Shown here: positions 14,840 through 23,988 of the stretch, one piece after another
Layout of the letters: the number at the start of each line of letters is the position of its first letter
How positions within the stretch are numbered: the stretch's first letter is position 1
Source of the DNA: an uncultured Terriglobales bacterium
GTDB lineage: Bacteria; Acidobacteriota; Terriglobia; Terriglobales; Acidobacteriaceae
Length of the DNA stretch: 32,066 nt
Assembly (NCBI GenBank): GCA_955652395.1
Contig: CATPBJ010000070.1
Location: 1 to 32,066 of the forward strand
Reading direction: 5' to 3'
The notes under the pieces: generated by a model
Seen by the model: only the letters and a program-made list of their open reading frames with translations
Databases searched by the model: none
Told to the model about the DNA's origin: nothing
Made by a program: the position numbers and the translations under genes

Positions 14840-14853
14840 CCTGATCGATCAGG
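14840..14853. other. Perfect 14-bp palindrome
   Basis: CCTGATCGATCAGG is a perfect palindrome with no spacer, 53 bases after the htrA stop and 43 bases before the next gene. Without a U-run it is not a terminator. It could be a dimeric regulator site for the downstream gene, or chance. Confidence 0.35.
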
Positions 14854-14895
14854 AATGGTTGGGGTCGAGCAGGGAGTTACTTCCGGACCACGATC

Positions 14896-15411
14896 TTGAG
14901 ACTTAACGGCTCCATTTCGACAGCGTGGTTGAGCACGGGATGCGCTGTTCTCCTGGCTTGGGGAACGGTTTTGGCGCAGACGCGCAGCAGGTCTTCAACC
15001 CCAGCCGAAACCAAGTCTGCGGCGAAATTGCAGAAGGTGTCTGCTCATTCGACTTCCCGCAAGAACAAGAAATCACGTAAGAGCGCAAGTTCGCGCCGCG
15101 GGCAGCAGAAGATCGATCCCACGCGTGCCCGCGAAATTCAGGAAGCACTGATTCGCGAGCACTACCTCGACGGCACCGCCTCCGGAACCTGGGACGCGAA
15201 ATCGCAGAGCGCGATGCAGCGCTACCAGGCGGACAATGGCTGGCAAAGCAAGACGGTTCCGGATTCCCGGGCCTTGATCAAGATGGGATTGGGTCCTGAC
15301 CATGAGCATTTGCTGAATCCGGAAAGTGCGATGACATCGCAACCTGAAGCACCCCACGCCGCGCCGATGCTACACCCGACCCCGGCGATGGCAAGCCCAA
15401 CTCAGAAGTGA
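14896..15411 (+). CDS. Exported peptidoglycan-binding-domain protein
   Basis: A 171-residue protein with an N-terminal hydrophobic signal (about residues 8-28, ending VLAQ) and a basic Ser/Lys-rich linker (about 45-75). One PG_binding_1-type repeat follows at about 78-133 (REIQEALIREHYLDGTASG, WDAKSQSAMQRYQADNGW, LIKMGLG). The repeat is the three-helix domain found in cell-wall hydrolases, but no catalytic domain is attached. The His- and Pro-rich C-terminus is low complexity. It probably sits in the periplasm on peptidoglycan. The start is a TTG at 14896, chosen because the signal peptide needs it; no upstream ATG exists after the in-frame stop at 14842. The best purine-rich site lies about 20 bases upstream, so the start is uncertain. 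Confidence 0.75.
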   Translation: MRLNGSISTAWLSTGCAVLLAWGTVLAQTRSRSSTPAETKSAAKLQKVSAHSTSRKNKKSRKSASSRRGQQKIDPTRAREIQEALIREHYLDGTASGTWDAKSQSAMQRYQADNGWQSKTVPDSRALIKMGLGPDHEHLLNPESAMTSQPEAPHAAPMLHPTPAMASPTQK

Positions 15412-15447
15412 CAGCCGAACCCGGACCTCAGACCTCGGCCACTACAC

Positions 15448-16014
15448 CTAGGGAGAGCTGTGGCCGGCACATTGCAGCACCCCAAGGTATCCGCTCCACG
15501 GACCCACGGCATCCCGGTATTGGTGGGCCATAACCCTTGAGATTTGGTGCAAATGAGTTAAATCATGAATTGCCCAGGTCGCCAGCAACTCCGACAGAGT
15601 AACTACTCCGAGCGCAGGGTGTCGTCCACGCAGCTCGAGGTCCTTTTGCCGTAGATTCAACGCACGCAGTTCGGACAGGTTGTCTGACCGCAAACAAGCA
15701 AATTCATCCAATAACTGCTCCAGCGACTTATCTCGACTCTCTCGTTTCTGTCCCCAACGATCAAATGGCTCAAACGTCTGACTCTCGCCGAATTGCAACA
15801 CCATCCTTGCCCGCGGCATCCAGTCAGTGCGTTCGCCGTGAATCAGATGGCCGACCACATCGAACGCGCGCCAAGTGTTTTCACCTTCATTTCGCAACGT
15901 CCACGTTTCCGGTAGATCACGCAGAAGAGCATTGAGAACAGCCGGAGTGCGAGTGAGCAGCAACATTGTTGGCTGCAAGTTAGGTTCCACATGCTCCCCG
16001 ATTCGTAGAAGCAA
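15448..16014 (-). CDS. DinB-like four-helix metalloprotein
   Basis: A 188-residue DinB/YfiT-like protein, a four-helix bundle that binds a divalent metal through three His. Candidates here are His56 (or His59) in FDVVGHLIHGERTDW and His150 and His154 in WAIHDLTHLHQIS. Further family landmarks are FEPFDRWGQ, LLDEFACLR and ALGVVTLSELLATW, so the full domain is present. Some relatives transfer thiols such as mycothiol or bacillithiol, but most are uncharacterised. The start is a TTG at 16014; homologous sequence seems to begin at or just before it, no ATG is available until residue 17, and an in-frame stop lies at 16045-16047. It is convergent with the peptidoglycan-binding gene (36-base gap). 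Confidence 0.8.
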   Translation of the reverse strand: MLLRIGEHVEPNLQPTMLLLTRTPAVLNALLRDLPETWTLRNEGENTWRAFDVVGHLIHGERTDWMPRARMVLQFGESQTFEPFDRWGQKRESRDKSLEQLLDEFACLRSDNLSELRALNLRQKDLELRGRHPALGVVTLSELLATWAIHDLTHLHQISRVMAHQYRDAVGPWSGYLGVLQCAGHSSP

Positions 16015-16202
16015 TTCTTCGAGAAACTCTGATTGTAGCTGTTCTCAAAGTGCAAATGTGACCGTCCTGCAACGACGCCAGACAGATGCAGGATTCGAAT
16101 GTTGGGAGGGACACGATGCCTCATCAACTACTCATTGTCCCTTCATGTCAATGCGCCCGGAGATGACGTTTACGGAGGTCCGACAGGTCCAACGTCCGAA
16201 GT

Positions 16203-16949
16203 CTAGCGCCCGCCCTTCTTCATCTCTGGATTCGGAAAGTACGGCAATGGCTTGTCGCTGATGATGGCGCGAGGATTGTCATCGACCAGGGCCCGGGCCA
16301 CGTCGTCGCCGCAAAGTTTAGCCACCTTTTCTCTCGCTGCGGAAAGCGACGGGGTGCGGTGCTTGGTGTCATGGGCGTCGGTGGCTAACACATGCACCGC
16401 GTCTCGTTCGAGCAGCCACTCGGCGGCGCGCGCGACTTTTTGTCCCCACGCTCCGGTCACCGCCGAGGCGGTCACTTGCACAGCGCAGCCCTGATCTACC
16501 CACTGCAGTACGCGTTCCTGGGTTTGTTGCAGAATGGGATTGCGCTCGGGATGGGTGATGACCGGCGTGATGCCGACGTCGGCCATACGGGTGAAGCACT
16601 CGTTGATTTGCGACGGGATGCTGTAGTTGCTCAGCTCCACCAGCAGGTAGTGGCTGTCTTCGATGGTGTAGCGTTCCGGCGAAATCAGGACTTCCCGCAG
16701 GTTGTCATAAGAAAGATGGAAATCGCAGCCCAGACTCAGTTGCGGAGACTTGCCCACCAGTACCTTGAGATATTCGAGGTTGCCCGCCAGATCATGCCGG
16801 TTATAGGGAAAGCGTTCGTTGGCGTGGGGAGTGGCCACAATGTGCTCGATACCGTCCTCCGCCGCCATGCGACACATTTCCAGCGACGTGTCCCATGACG
16901 TCGGACCGTCGTCTACCTTAGGCAGAATATGGCAATGGATGTCGATCAC
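16203..16949 (-). CDS. CpsB/CapC-like PHP-domain protein-tyrosine phosphatase
   Basis: A 248-residue PHP-fold protein like the manganese-dependent tyrosine phosphatases (CpsB, YwqE) that reset bacterial tyrosine kinases controlling polysaccharide export. Metal-site motifs in order are IDIHCHILPKVDDGP, VATPHANER, VELSNYSIP, VITHPERNP and VLATDAHDT. I choose the GTG at 16949, which has a GGAAG upstream, because family proteins start almost exactly at this IDIHCH motif and are about 245 residues long. The frame is open to an ATG at 17066, which would add 39 unrelated residues. No tyrosine kinase or capsule gene is adjacent, so its partner must be elsewhere. Confidence 0.86.
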   Translation of the reverse strand: MIDIHCHILPKVDDGPTSWDTSLEMCRMAAEDGIEHIVATPHANERFPYNRHDLAGNLEYLKVLVGKSPQLSLGCDFHLSYDNLREVLISPERYTIEDSHYLLVELSNYSIPSQINECFTRMADVGITPVITHPERNPILQQTQERVLQWVDQGCAVQVTASAVTGAWGQKVARAAEWLLERDAVHVLATDAHDTKHRTPSLSAAREKVAKLCGDDVARALVDDNPRAIISDKPLPYFPNPEMKKGGR

Positions 16950-17109
16950 GTGAACTTCCGCGGGAAGGGCGTGAGGTGATTTAAGCAGATTTTGAGAGAA
17001 AGACCAAGAAAATGGAGTGCGCCCCGCTATTCTTTCTAAACTTTCGTCATCATGGTAACCCGCCATCCCTGATTACAAGACGCTTCGCAAGCTCGACATA
17101 ACAGGAAAG

Positions 17110-17249
17110 GGCACGGCTTCAGCCGTGCCACAAGAAAGGCAGGGCTCTGACGGTTTTAGCCCCCGGGGTTCGCTCTTTGCGTCGCCTCAGGCGCTAAGGC
17201 GCATCGCGACACAGTTGCCAGGGCTAAGCGGCACGACCAAGGTCGTGCC
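17110..17249. repeat. Pair of GGCAC-type REP-like hairpins
   Basis: Two perfect 9-bp palindromes with 2-base loops flank a GC-rich core: GGCACGGCT-TC-AGCCGTGCC (17110-17129) and GGCACGACC-AA-GGTCGTGCC (17230-17249). Both begin GGCACG and end CGTGCC. Together they fill most of the gap between the PHP phosphatase and the alcohol-dehydrogenase pseudogene (16950-17324), which otherwise holds no gene. Confidence 0.75.
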
Positions 17250-17324
17250 CTCCCCCATAGGCGGCACGGACGTCAAATTGAGCCACTTACCGGGTGTCGC
17301 CTCGCAGATTCGACCACGGTCCCG

Positions 17325-18372
17325 CTATCCGCCCATAGTCAGCACGACACGGAAGCGGGCTCGTCCGCTGATCAACTGATCGTAGGCTTCCGCGACTTTT
17401 TCCAGCGATAGCGTTCGATCATGGGGCGACACGCCGGACAGAGAGCTGAATTGCAACGTGTCCTCGGAATCTTGGGCGGCGCCGGAAGGCCATCCCCGGA
17501 CAGTTCTGCGGGCAAAAATGAGCTGCAGGGGAGTAATCGTAAGAGGCTCAGCGCCTGCCCCGACGATGACTACCTTGCCGTCCGGTCCCAGTCCATCAAC
17601 CAGGGAGGAGATTGCCTTCGAATCGTGCGCAGTGGCGAGAATCACGCTCGCGCCGCCCAGGGCTTGCAAAGCGGCGGTTGGAACACCCGTATCTGTGTCA
17701 ATGTAATGGTGAGCCCCTAGCTAGTTTTTTAGCCAGGGGTTCTTTGTCCTCGCCGCGGCCAATCGCGCCCGTGCGAAAACCCATCTGCCGTGCGTATTGA
17801 ATTCCCAGGTGACCCAGGCCGCACCGATGCCCTGGACTGCTACCAAATCGCCGGCCCGCGCTCCGGAATGGCGCAGCGAGTTGAACACTGTGATGCCTGC
17901 ACAGAGCAACGGCGCAGCTTCGTCCGCCGGGAGATCGTCGGGCATGGCCGCAACCGCCTCGGCCGGGGCCACTACGTATTCTGCGTAACCACCGTCGAAG
18001 CTGATTCCGGTAATTTTCTCGAACTGGCAGAGAATGAAATGGCCTCGACGGCAGAGGTCGCACTTAAAACAGTGTCCGCCATCCCAGCCGACTCCCACCC
18101 GCTGTCCGGGTTTCCATTGCGTAACGTCAGCCCCGACCGCATCGATGCGCCCGGCGATTTCATGGCCTGGGAACGCGCGGGTATTGCAACCCGGGGAAGC
18201 CTGACTGCTTTACGATGGCGTCGCTGTGGCAGACGCCACAGGCTTCAACCTTAATCCGGACCTGAGCGCGACCGGGCTCTGGAATCGGGCGCTCCACTAC
18301 TTCGAAGCTTCCACCAGGTTTGCTGACTTGTGCATGCGATATCAGATGGGAGCTCAGGGGTCTCTGGTCCAC
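17325..18372 (-). pseudogene. Zinc-dependent alcohol dehydrogenase, multiply frameshifted
   Basis: Fragments in all three frames assemble into one medium-chain zinc alcohol dehydrogenase of about 340 residues. N-terminus: VSKPGGSFEVVERP with catalytic Cys in ACGVCHSD (18372-18175). Middle: GHEIAGRIDAVG and the structural zinc Cys set in HCFKCDLCRRGHFILC. Cofactor-binding segment: GLGHLGIQYARQMGF. C-terminus: DGKVVIVGAGAEPLTITPLQ to stop at 17325. Breaks lie near 18170 (one extra base before GGCCATGAA), near 17822 (GGTGCGGCC, one lost or two gained) and near 17722-17730 (a tandem CTAGCTAG where one CTAG is expected). The likely native start near 18330 (ATGCACAAG) is also out of frame by one. 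Several unlike indels argue for real decay rather than one sequencing error. Confidence 0.85.
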
Positions 18373-18486
18373 GACACGGGAACAATTGTGAGGAACATCC
18401 CTATAGATGGGAAAGCCGGTCGTGGAGATGCAGAAATTGGGTGTTCAGACCCGATGGCCGCCAGAAGAGTGTGCCAGCCCGCTGGC

Positions 18487-18936
18487 TCACTTCACCCTGT
18501 CGAAGACCACGCGCGAGGAGATGGAATTCTCGCCGGTCTTGACGGTTCCGTCCGTCGTCCAGGTCCTGCCGTCGGCACTAATTGTGCCCGTGAACTTCGA
18601 TTCTGTGGCTCCGCTTGAGCTCCCGGAATCATACCGAGAAGAACCGACCTTCTTCACCCAGACCTTCATGATCTCCTGCCCATTGGCTGACGGCCGGCAC
18701 CGGCACTCCATCCATCCTGGACAAACTCGTATTGGAGATGCTTGTCGTTGCTCAGTTCGATGTCGTAACTGAATTTGGTGCCCTGACCGGAATCTTCGAC
18801 GGTCACAACTTGGCTCACGACACCCTGGCTGCCGTGATCGTTACGCATCCGCCAGACGCCATAAATGGGATCCGCGGCCAGCGCCGGCAGGGCGGTTAGC
18901 AGCAAGAAGCCGATCACTGCACAACTTGCTTTTCAT
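18487..18936 (-). pseudogene. Small exported protein, frameshifted
   Basis: The fragments suggest a secreted protein of about 145 residues. A signal peptide VIGFLLLTALPALAADPIYG is in frame with a GTG at 18917, but the likely native ATG at 18936 (MKSKLC) is one base out of frame with it. The mature part continues VWRMRNDHGSQGVVSQVVTV, SYDIELSNDKHLQYEFVQDG. A second shift near 18700-18712 (around GGATGGATGG) joins NGQEIMKVWVKKVGSSRYD and a tail of TWTTDGTVKTGENSISS type, to the stop at 18487. I do not recognise the family; the pattern of beta-strand-like segments suggests a lipocalin-like or small beta-barrel fold, which is inference. If the GTG is used, the first shift need not be an error. 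Confidence 0.5.
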
Positions 18937-18992
18937 AAGGCTCGCCTCTGCAACTTCTCTAATGCCAACCTGGGAAAACTCTTCTCAACCCT

Positions 18993-20207
18993 TTAAGGAT
19001 AACGCGTCTGAATAAACTCCCCGATCGATTGGTAAGCCTTCGTCAAGGTCGGCTCGTCGGGCAGGAACACGATGCGGAAGTGGCGCGTGCCGGCCTTTTG
19101 GCCAAAGCCGGAGCCGTGGACGACCAGCACGTGCTTGGCCCGGCAGAGTTCCTTGACGAAGACATCGTCGCCTTCGGTGATGTCGATGCGAGGGAAGGCG
19201 TAGAACGCTCCGCGGGGAGACACACAGCTCAGGCGCGGAGTTGAATTACACCACTTGACGGTGAGATCGCGGCGGGCGCGGAGGTTATTGCGGACTTCCA
19301 CGAGGTGGTCCTGCGGTCCGTCCAGCGCAGGCTTGATGGCGTACTGCGCGGGATGATTGGCGCACAAGCGCGCGCGCAGAAGGCGATGGATGCCCTCCAC
19401 GTAGGGCTTTACAGCGACGGTATCGCCGCTGACCACTCCCCATCCGATGCGCCAGCCAGGCGCCAGATAGTTTTTCGAGAGTCCGCCGAAAGTCACAACC
19501 GGTACATCGGGAGCGATAGCCGCAATCGAGATGTGCTCTTGTTCTGTCTCATCCAGAATCAGCTTGTCGTAAATTTCATCCGCGAAGATAACCAGGTTGT
19601 TGCGTCGCGCCAACTCGGCCAACTGTTCCAACATGCGTTGGGAGCAGACTGCGCCCGTGGGATTATTGGGATTGATCAGGACGATAGCACGCGTGCGGGA
19701 ATTGATCTTGTGCTGAATGTCGATCAAGTCAGGCTGCCAGCTATCGTCTTCGTTCAGATCGTAAGGCGTTACCGCCATGCCGAGTTTGCCCAGCACCGCG
19801 GAGTAGAGCGGATAGTCCGGGCGGGGCGTCAAAATGTGTTCGCCGGGATTGATCAGCGCCGTAAGGCATATATCCACCGCTTCGCTGGCGCCCGAAGTCA
19901 CGAACGCGTCTTGCACCGTGGAAATGCCCTTGCGCGCGGCTTCGCCGCGAATTGCTTCCAGGGCTTCCGGGAGGCCAGAGGACGGGCCGTAGCCGTTCTT
20001 GCCATCCCGCATCGCCTCGTAGACAGCTTCGATCAGATGCGGCGGAGTCTTGAAATCAAAAATATTGGGATCGCCGACGTTCAGATATAGGACCTCGTGG
20101 CCTTGACGTTTAACCTCGTCGGCAACCGACGCCAGATCGCGTATGGCGTAGCGGACGTTGTCGAGACGCTGAGCGGCTAAGACTTCGCGAGTAGGTGTGA
20201 TGGGCAT
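18993..20207 (-). CDS. Class I/II PLP-dependent aminotransferase (AlaA-like)
   Basis: A 404-residue fold-type I aminotransferase. Visible landmarks are YLNVGDPNIFDF, GYGPSSGLPEALEAI, LINPNNPTGAV (substrate and PLP Asn at about 182), IFADEIYD (Asp210 to the pyridine nitrogen), FGGLSKNYLAPGWRIGWG with the PLP-forming Lys245, and a C-terminal TRHFRIVFLPDE with the carboxylate-binding Arg. The pattern fits the AlaA/AspC-like gamma branch that transaminates alanine or other amino acids with 2-oxoglutarate. I place the start at ATG 20207; the frame is open to 20258, but that part lies on a REP-like hairpin. It follows the aldehyde dehydrogenase on the same strand by about 115 bases. Confidence 0.9.
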   Translation of the reverse strand: MPITPTREVLAAQRLDNVRYAIRDLASVADEVKRQGHEVLYLNVGDPNIFDFKTPPHLIEAVYEAMRDGKNGYGPSSGLPEALEAIRGEAARKGISTVQDAFVTSGASEAVDICLTALINPGEHILTPRPDYPLYSAVLGKLGMAVTPYDLNEDDSWQPDLIDIQHKINSRTRAIVLINPNNPTGAVCSQRMLEQLAELARRNNLVIFADEIYDKLILDETEQEHISIAAIAPDVPVVTFGGLSKNYLAPGWRIGWGVVSGDTVAVKPYVEGIHRLLRARLCANHPAQYAIKPALDGPQDHLVEVRNNLRARRDLTVKWCNSTPRLSCVSPRGAFYAFPRIDITEGDDVFVKELCRAKHVLVVHGSGFGQKAGTRHFRIVFLPDEPTLTKAYQSIGEFIQTRYP

Positions 20208-20215
20208 AGTTTTTT

Positions 20216-20285
20216 GTAGCGCCGCCGTCTCGGCGGCTGTGGTGCTGGCGTTCCGCACGCCACGCCGAGGGCGGTACGCCCTCGG
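20216..20285. repeat. REP-like double palindrome with GTAG foot
   Basis: GTAGC at 20216 leads into a perfect 7-bp hairpin GCCGCCG-TCT-CGGCGGC (20221-20237), and a second perfect 9-bp hairpin CCGAGGGCG-GTA-CGCCCTCGG (20265-20285) follows. The 22 bases from 20216 match the copy at 30508-30529 at 20 positions. It sits between the aldehyde dehydrogenase and aminotransferase genes, where it could modulate transcript ends. Confidence 0.8.
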
Positions 20286-20321
20286 GACAGCGGACCAGAG
20301 ACCAGCGCTACTTTGTTGGCT

Positions 20322-21860
20322 CTAATCTACGCGATCGATCTGCGCTTTCTGCAGGCGGTCGGAGTAATCCACGTATACCGCCTTCCACTCGGTGTAGAAA
20401 TCAATCGCGCCCATGCCGCCTTCGCGGTGGCCGTTGCCGGTGGCCTTCACTCCTCCGAAGGGTAAATGCACTTCGGCTCCGATCGTAGGCGCATTGATGT
20501 AGGTAATCCCAGCATGCAGGTCGCGCATGGCAACGAACGCCTTGTTTACGTCCTTGGTATAGAGAGCGGACGACAGACCGTACTCGATACCGTTGGCGAT
20601 GGCGATGGCATCTTCCAGATCTTCGCAGGGGATGATGGAAACAACCGGCCCGAAAATTTCTTCCTGTGCGATGCGCATCTTGGGGTCGACATCGACGAAC
20701 ACCGTCGGCTCCATGAAATAGCCGTACTGGTATTCGCCCTGGTCGAGGCGGTGGCCGCCGCACTTCATCTTCGCGCCCTCGGACTTGCCGATTTCCACGT
20801 AGCTGAGATCGGTCGTGAGCTGGGCTTGGTTGATAGCAGGACCCATCTCGGTGTTCTCGTCGATGCCGTTGCCGACTCTCAGCCGCTTGGCGCGATCGAC
20901 ATAACGCTCTACGAACTCGGCGTAAACGCCTTTCTGAACGATGATGCGGCTGGTAGCGGTGCAGCGTTGGCCGGTGGTGCCGAAGCCGCCCCAGAGCCCG
21001 CCTTCTATGGCGAGGTCAAGGTTGGCGTCGTCCAGCACGATCATAGGATTCTTGCCGCCGAGTTCCAGAGAGCAGTGTTTGAAACTCTTGGCGGCCGTGA
21101 TGCCCACGATACGCCCGACTGCGGTAGAGCCGGTCAGCGAGATGGCGCGGACTTCAGGATGCTCCATCAGCGGCCCGCCCACCTGGGGACCGAATCCGCT
21201 CACGATATTGATCACGCCTTTTGGGACGCCGGAGTCAGACAACGTCCGCACCAGGTTGTACGTCGACAGCGGCGTATCCTGCGCCGGCTTGATCACGCAG
21301 GTGTTGCCGCACACAATCGCGGGAAGAATCTTCCACGATGGAATCGCCATCGGGAAATTCCACGGAGTGATCATGCCGCAGACTCCGATTGGAGTCCGCA
21401 CCGCCATAGCAAACTTGTTGGGCAGCTCTGAAGGCGTGGTAGGCCCGAACATGCGGCGGCCCTCTCCGGCGAAGTAGTAGGCAGTGTCGATGGCTTCCTG
21501 GGTGTCGCCGCGGGTTTCCTTGAGGATCTTGCCCATTTCGCGGGTCATGTCGCGGGAATATTCTTCTTTACGTTCCAGCAGCATCTCAGCGGCGCGAAAG
21601 GCGATTTCAGCACGGCGCGGGGCCGGCACCAGACGCCACTTGGCGAAAGCGTGGCTGGCGGCTTCAATCGCGGCGTCCACGTCTGCTTTGGCGGATTTCT
21701 GGAAGATGCCGACCACGTCGCGAGTATCGGCGGGGTTGCGATTTTCAAAAGTCTCTCCGGTCGAGGACTCGACCCACTCGCCGTCGATGAAGTTCTTGTA
21801 AAGCTTGGTTGTGGTGCTGGTGCCGAGCATGGCTGGGCTGGTCAGAGTATCGGTTGCCAT
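20322..21860 (-). CDS. NAD(P)-dependent aldehyde dehydrogenase
   Basis: A 512-residue aldehyde dehydrogenase-superfamily enzyme oxidising an aldehyde to its acid. Catalytic Cys300 is in [16 protein letters not shown] and the general-base Glu266 in LELGGKNP. The oxyanion Asn is in [13 protein letters not shown] (about 168), the cofactor Lys in VIKPAQDTP, and EEIFGPVVS and [15 protein letters not shown] complete the family. The [10 protein letters not shown] form and overall length recall 2-oxoglutarate-semialdehyde and related amino-acid or sugar-acid semialdehyde dehydrogenases, but the substrate is not certain. A GGAG ribosome-binding site precedes the ATG. With the aminotransferase just downstream it might form a two-gene amino-acid catabolic unit (inference). 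Confidence 0.92.
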   Translation of the reverse strand: MATDTLTSPAMLGTSTTTKLYKNFIDGEWVESSTGETFENRNPADTRDVVGIFQKSAKADVDAAIEAASHAFAKWRLVPAPRRAEIAFRAAEMLLERKEEYSRDMTREMGKILKETRGDTQEAIDTAYYFAGEGRRMFGPTTPSELPNKFAMAVRTPIGVCGMITPWNFPMAIPSWKILPAIVCGNTCVIKPAQDTPLSTYNLVRTLSDSGVPKGVINIVSGFGPQVGGPLMEHPEVRAISLTGSTAVGRIVGITAAKSFKHCSLELGGKNPMIVLDDANLDLAIEGGLWGGFGTTGQRCTATSRIIVQKGVYAEFVERYVDRAKRLRVGNGIDENTEMGPAINQAQLTTDLSYVEIGKSEGAKMKCGGHRLDQGEYQYGYFMEPTVFVDVDPKMRIAQEEIFGPVVSIIPCEDLEDAIAIANGIEYGLSSALYTKDVNKAFVAMRDLHAGITYINAPTIGAEVHLPFGGVKATGNGHREGGMGAIDFYTEWKAVYVDYSDRLQKAQIDRVD

Positions 21861-21961
21861 AAGTCTCCTCGATTACAGGGAAAGAATGCCGCGAGCATCT
21901 ATGCTACAGGTGGGGTTGAGGGTGCGGCAAGCGGCGGCCGTCGACGGAGGTTGGACAGCGC

Positions 21962-23748
21962 GATGCCGACCGTCTCCTGGCGGACTACGAAAAAACCTAC
22001 AAGAAATTCGCGAAGCAGCCCGAACCGCGGATGACGGACGTGAAGTACGCGATCGACCTGTATCCGGGGTCGCGAAACATGACCATGCGGCCAGCAGACA
22101 TCGTCAATCAGATGCCGAAGCCGCTGACCGAGGTCCATTTCACGCTGTCCAACGACTACCAGACCACGATCGAGATACCGGGGGCTAGGCTGTCCCAGGA
22201 TGACAAGCGTTTGCACTACCAGGTTTACGCTTTGACCACGCCGATGCAGCCGCCGAGTCGCGAGTGATGCAGTTCACCATCAAGACCCGGGTGCGGGGCT
22301 TTGAGAACTCGTTCACCAACCGCGCGGTGCTGCCGAACGGCACTTTCATTCATAGCCAGATTGTCCCCCAGATCGGGTACCAGACCGGCAACGAACTGGA
22401 CGACAAGAACAAGCGCAAGCGCTTCGGGCTCAAGGAAAAAGACCTGATGCCGGCGCTCGAACAAAACTGCGATGCCGACTGCTGCGACAGCTATATCAGC
22501 AATAACTCCGACTGGGTGAATGTTGAAACCGTGATCAGCACGTCGCCCGACCAGATTGCGATAGCTCCGGGCTCGCTGCAACGGGAGTGGAACGAGAATG
22601 GACGCCGCTACTTCCAGTACAAGCTGGACCATTCCGCGCTCAACTATTACTCATTCCTGTCCGCGCGCTACGAGGTCGCGCGGTCCGAGTGGAACGGCGT
22701 CAAGATCGAGGTGTACTACCTCAAAGAACAACCCTGGAATGTGCCGAAGATGTTGAACTCAGTGAAGAAGTCTTTCGACTACTACACGAAAAATTTCGGA
22801 CCTTATCCGCAGAAAGAGGCGCGCATCATTGAGTTCCCGCGTCTTGCCGCCTTCGCCGAGGCCTTTCCTGGAACCATGCCGTACTCGGAGTCAATCGGAT
22901 TTATCGCCAGCATCGAGAAGCCCGATGACATCGACATGGTCTCTTACGTGGTCGCCCACGAGATGGGACACCAATGGTGGGGTCATCAGGTGGTGGGAGC
23001 GAACATGCAAGGGGCCACGTCGCTAGTCGAAACTCTGGCCCAATACTCCGCCCTGATGACCATGGAAAAAGAGTATGGCCGCGACACCATGCGTAAGTTC
23101 ATGCAGTACGAGATGGATAGCTACCTGCGCTCGCGTGGCGCCGAGCAGCTCAAGGAGCGTCCGGTGTTGCGGGTGGAGACGTCGCAGGGATCCATCCACT
23201 ATCGCAAAGGCAGTGTGGTGATGTACTACCTCCGAGAAATGATCGGAGAGGAAGCGGTGAACCGGGCGCTGCGCAAGTTGCTGAACAAGTATGGTTACCA
23301 GCCGCCTCCGTATCCCACGTCGTATGCGTTGGTGGATACGCTCCGGGAGGAAACGCCGCCGCAACTGCAATACTTGCTTCAGGACCTGTTTTATGACATC
23401 ACGCTATTTTCCAATCGGGCGGTAACGGCGACTGCCCGCAAAGGGCCTGACGGCAAATATCAGGTCAGGGTCGAAATCGAGACGCGCAAGTTCAAAGCCG
23501 ACGAAAAAGGCAACGAAACCGAAGTTCCGGTGGACGACTGGATCGAGGTAGGAGCTCTGGCCGCTCCTGAGAAGGGCAAGAAGTACGGCAAAGTCCTGCA
23601 CCGAGAACGGGGGCACATGACCACCGGAAAAGCCAGCTACCGTTTCACGACCGATGAAAAGCCGGCCAAAGCCGGAATCGATCCCCTGCTGTTGTTGGTC
23701 GATCGCGTCCCGGACGACAACCTGGTTGAGGTCTCGGTCGAACCGTAG
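21962..23748 (+). pseudogene. M1-family metallopeptidase, 5'-truncated and frameshifted
   Basis: The sequence encodes the peptidase half of the large membrane-permease/M1-aminopeptidase fusion proteins (usually well over 1,000 residues), or a related M1 enzyme. Zinc motif HEMGHQWWG with a following Glu in SLVETLAQYSAL is intact, as is the substrate segment AFPGTMPYSES. Upstream, similarity (LLADYEKTYKKFAKQPEPR, TDVKYAIDLYP) begins abruptly near 21962, about 100 bases from the divergent aldehyde dehydrogenase start, with no start codon or membrane domain. The frame then shifts near 22262-22266, where two extra bases (TG) before ATGCAGTTC create a TGA stop. From GTG 22264 the frame is open for 494 codons to the stop. 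A shortened protein from 22264 could be made but would lack the N-terminal peptidase domain. Confidence 0.8.
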
Positions 23749-23988
23749 AAGGGACTATCTCATCATCTGGCGGCGATATGACCCACCGCCCGCGATCGCT
23801 CCACTGACCTCCACTAGTTTGTGAGATTAGTTCGAAGCCCGTCCCGTTGCGTTAAGCTCGGCCACCCTCCCCCGCACCTCAGGACATGACCGCCGGAGGC
23901 GTGACCCAAGGTAATCAACTCTGCCCCGCCAGTTATGCTTGTGATACTCTCGCAAATACCCCATATTCTTAAGGTTTGACTGGCTCCG

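Noticed and set aside
22225..22632. Minus-strand frame inside the M1 peptidase region
   Set aside because: Antisense shadow; the plus strand has clear M1 motifs.
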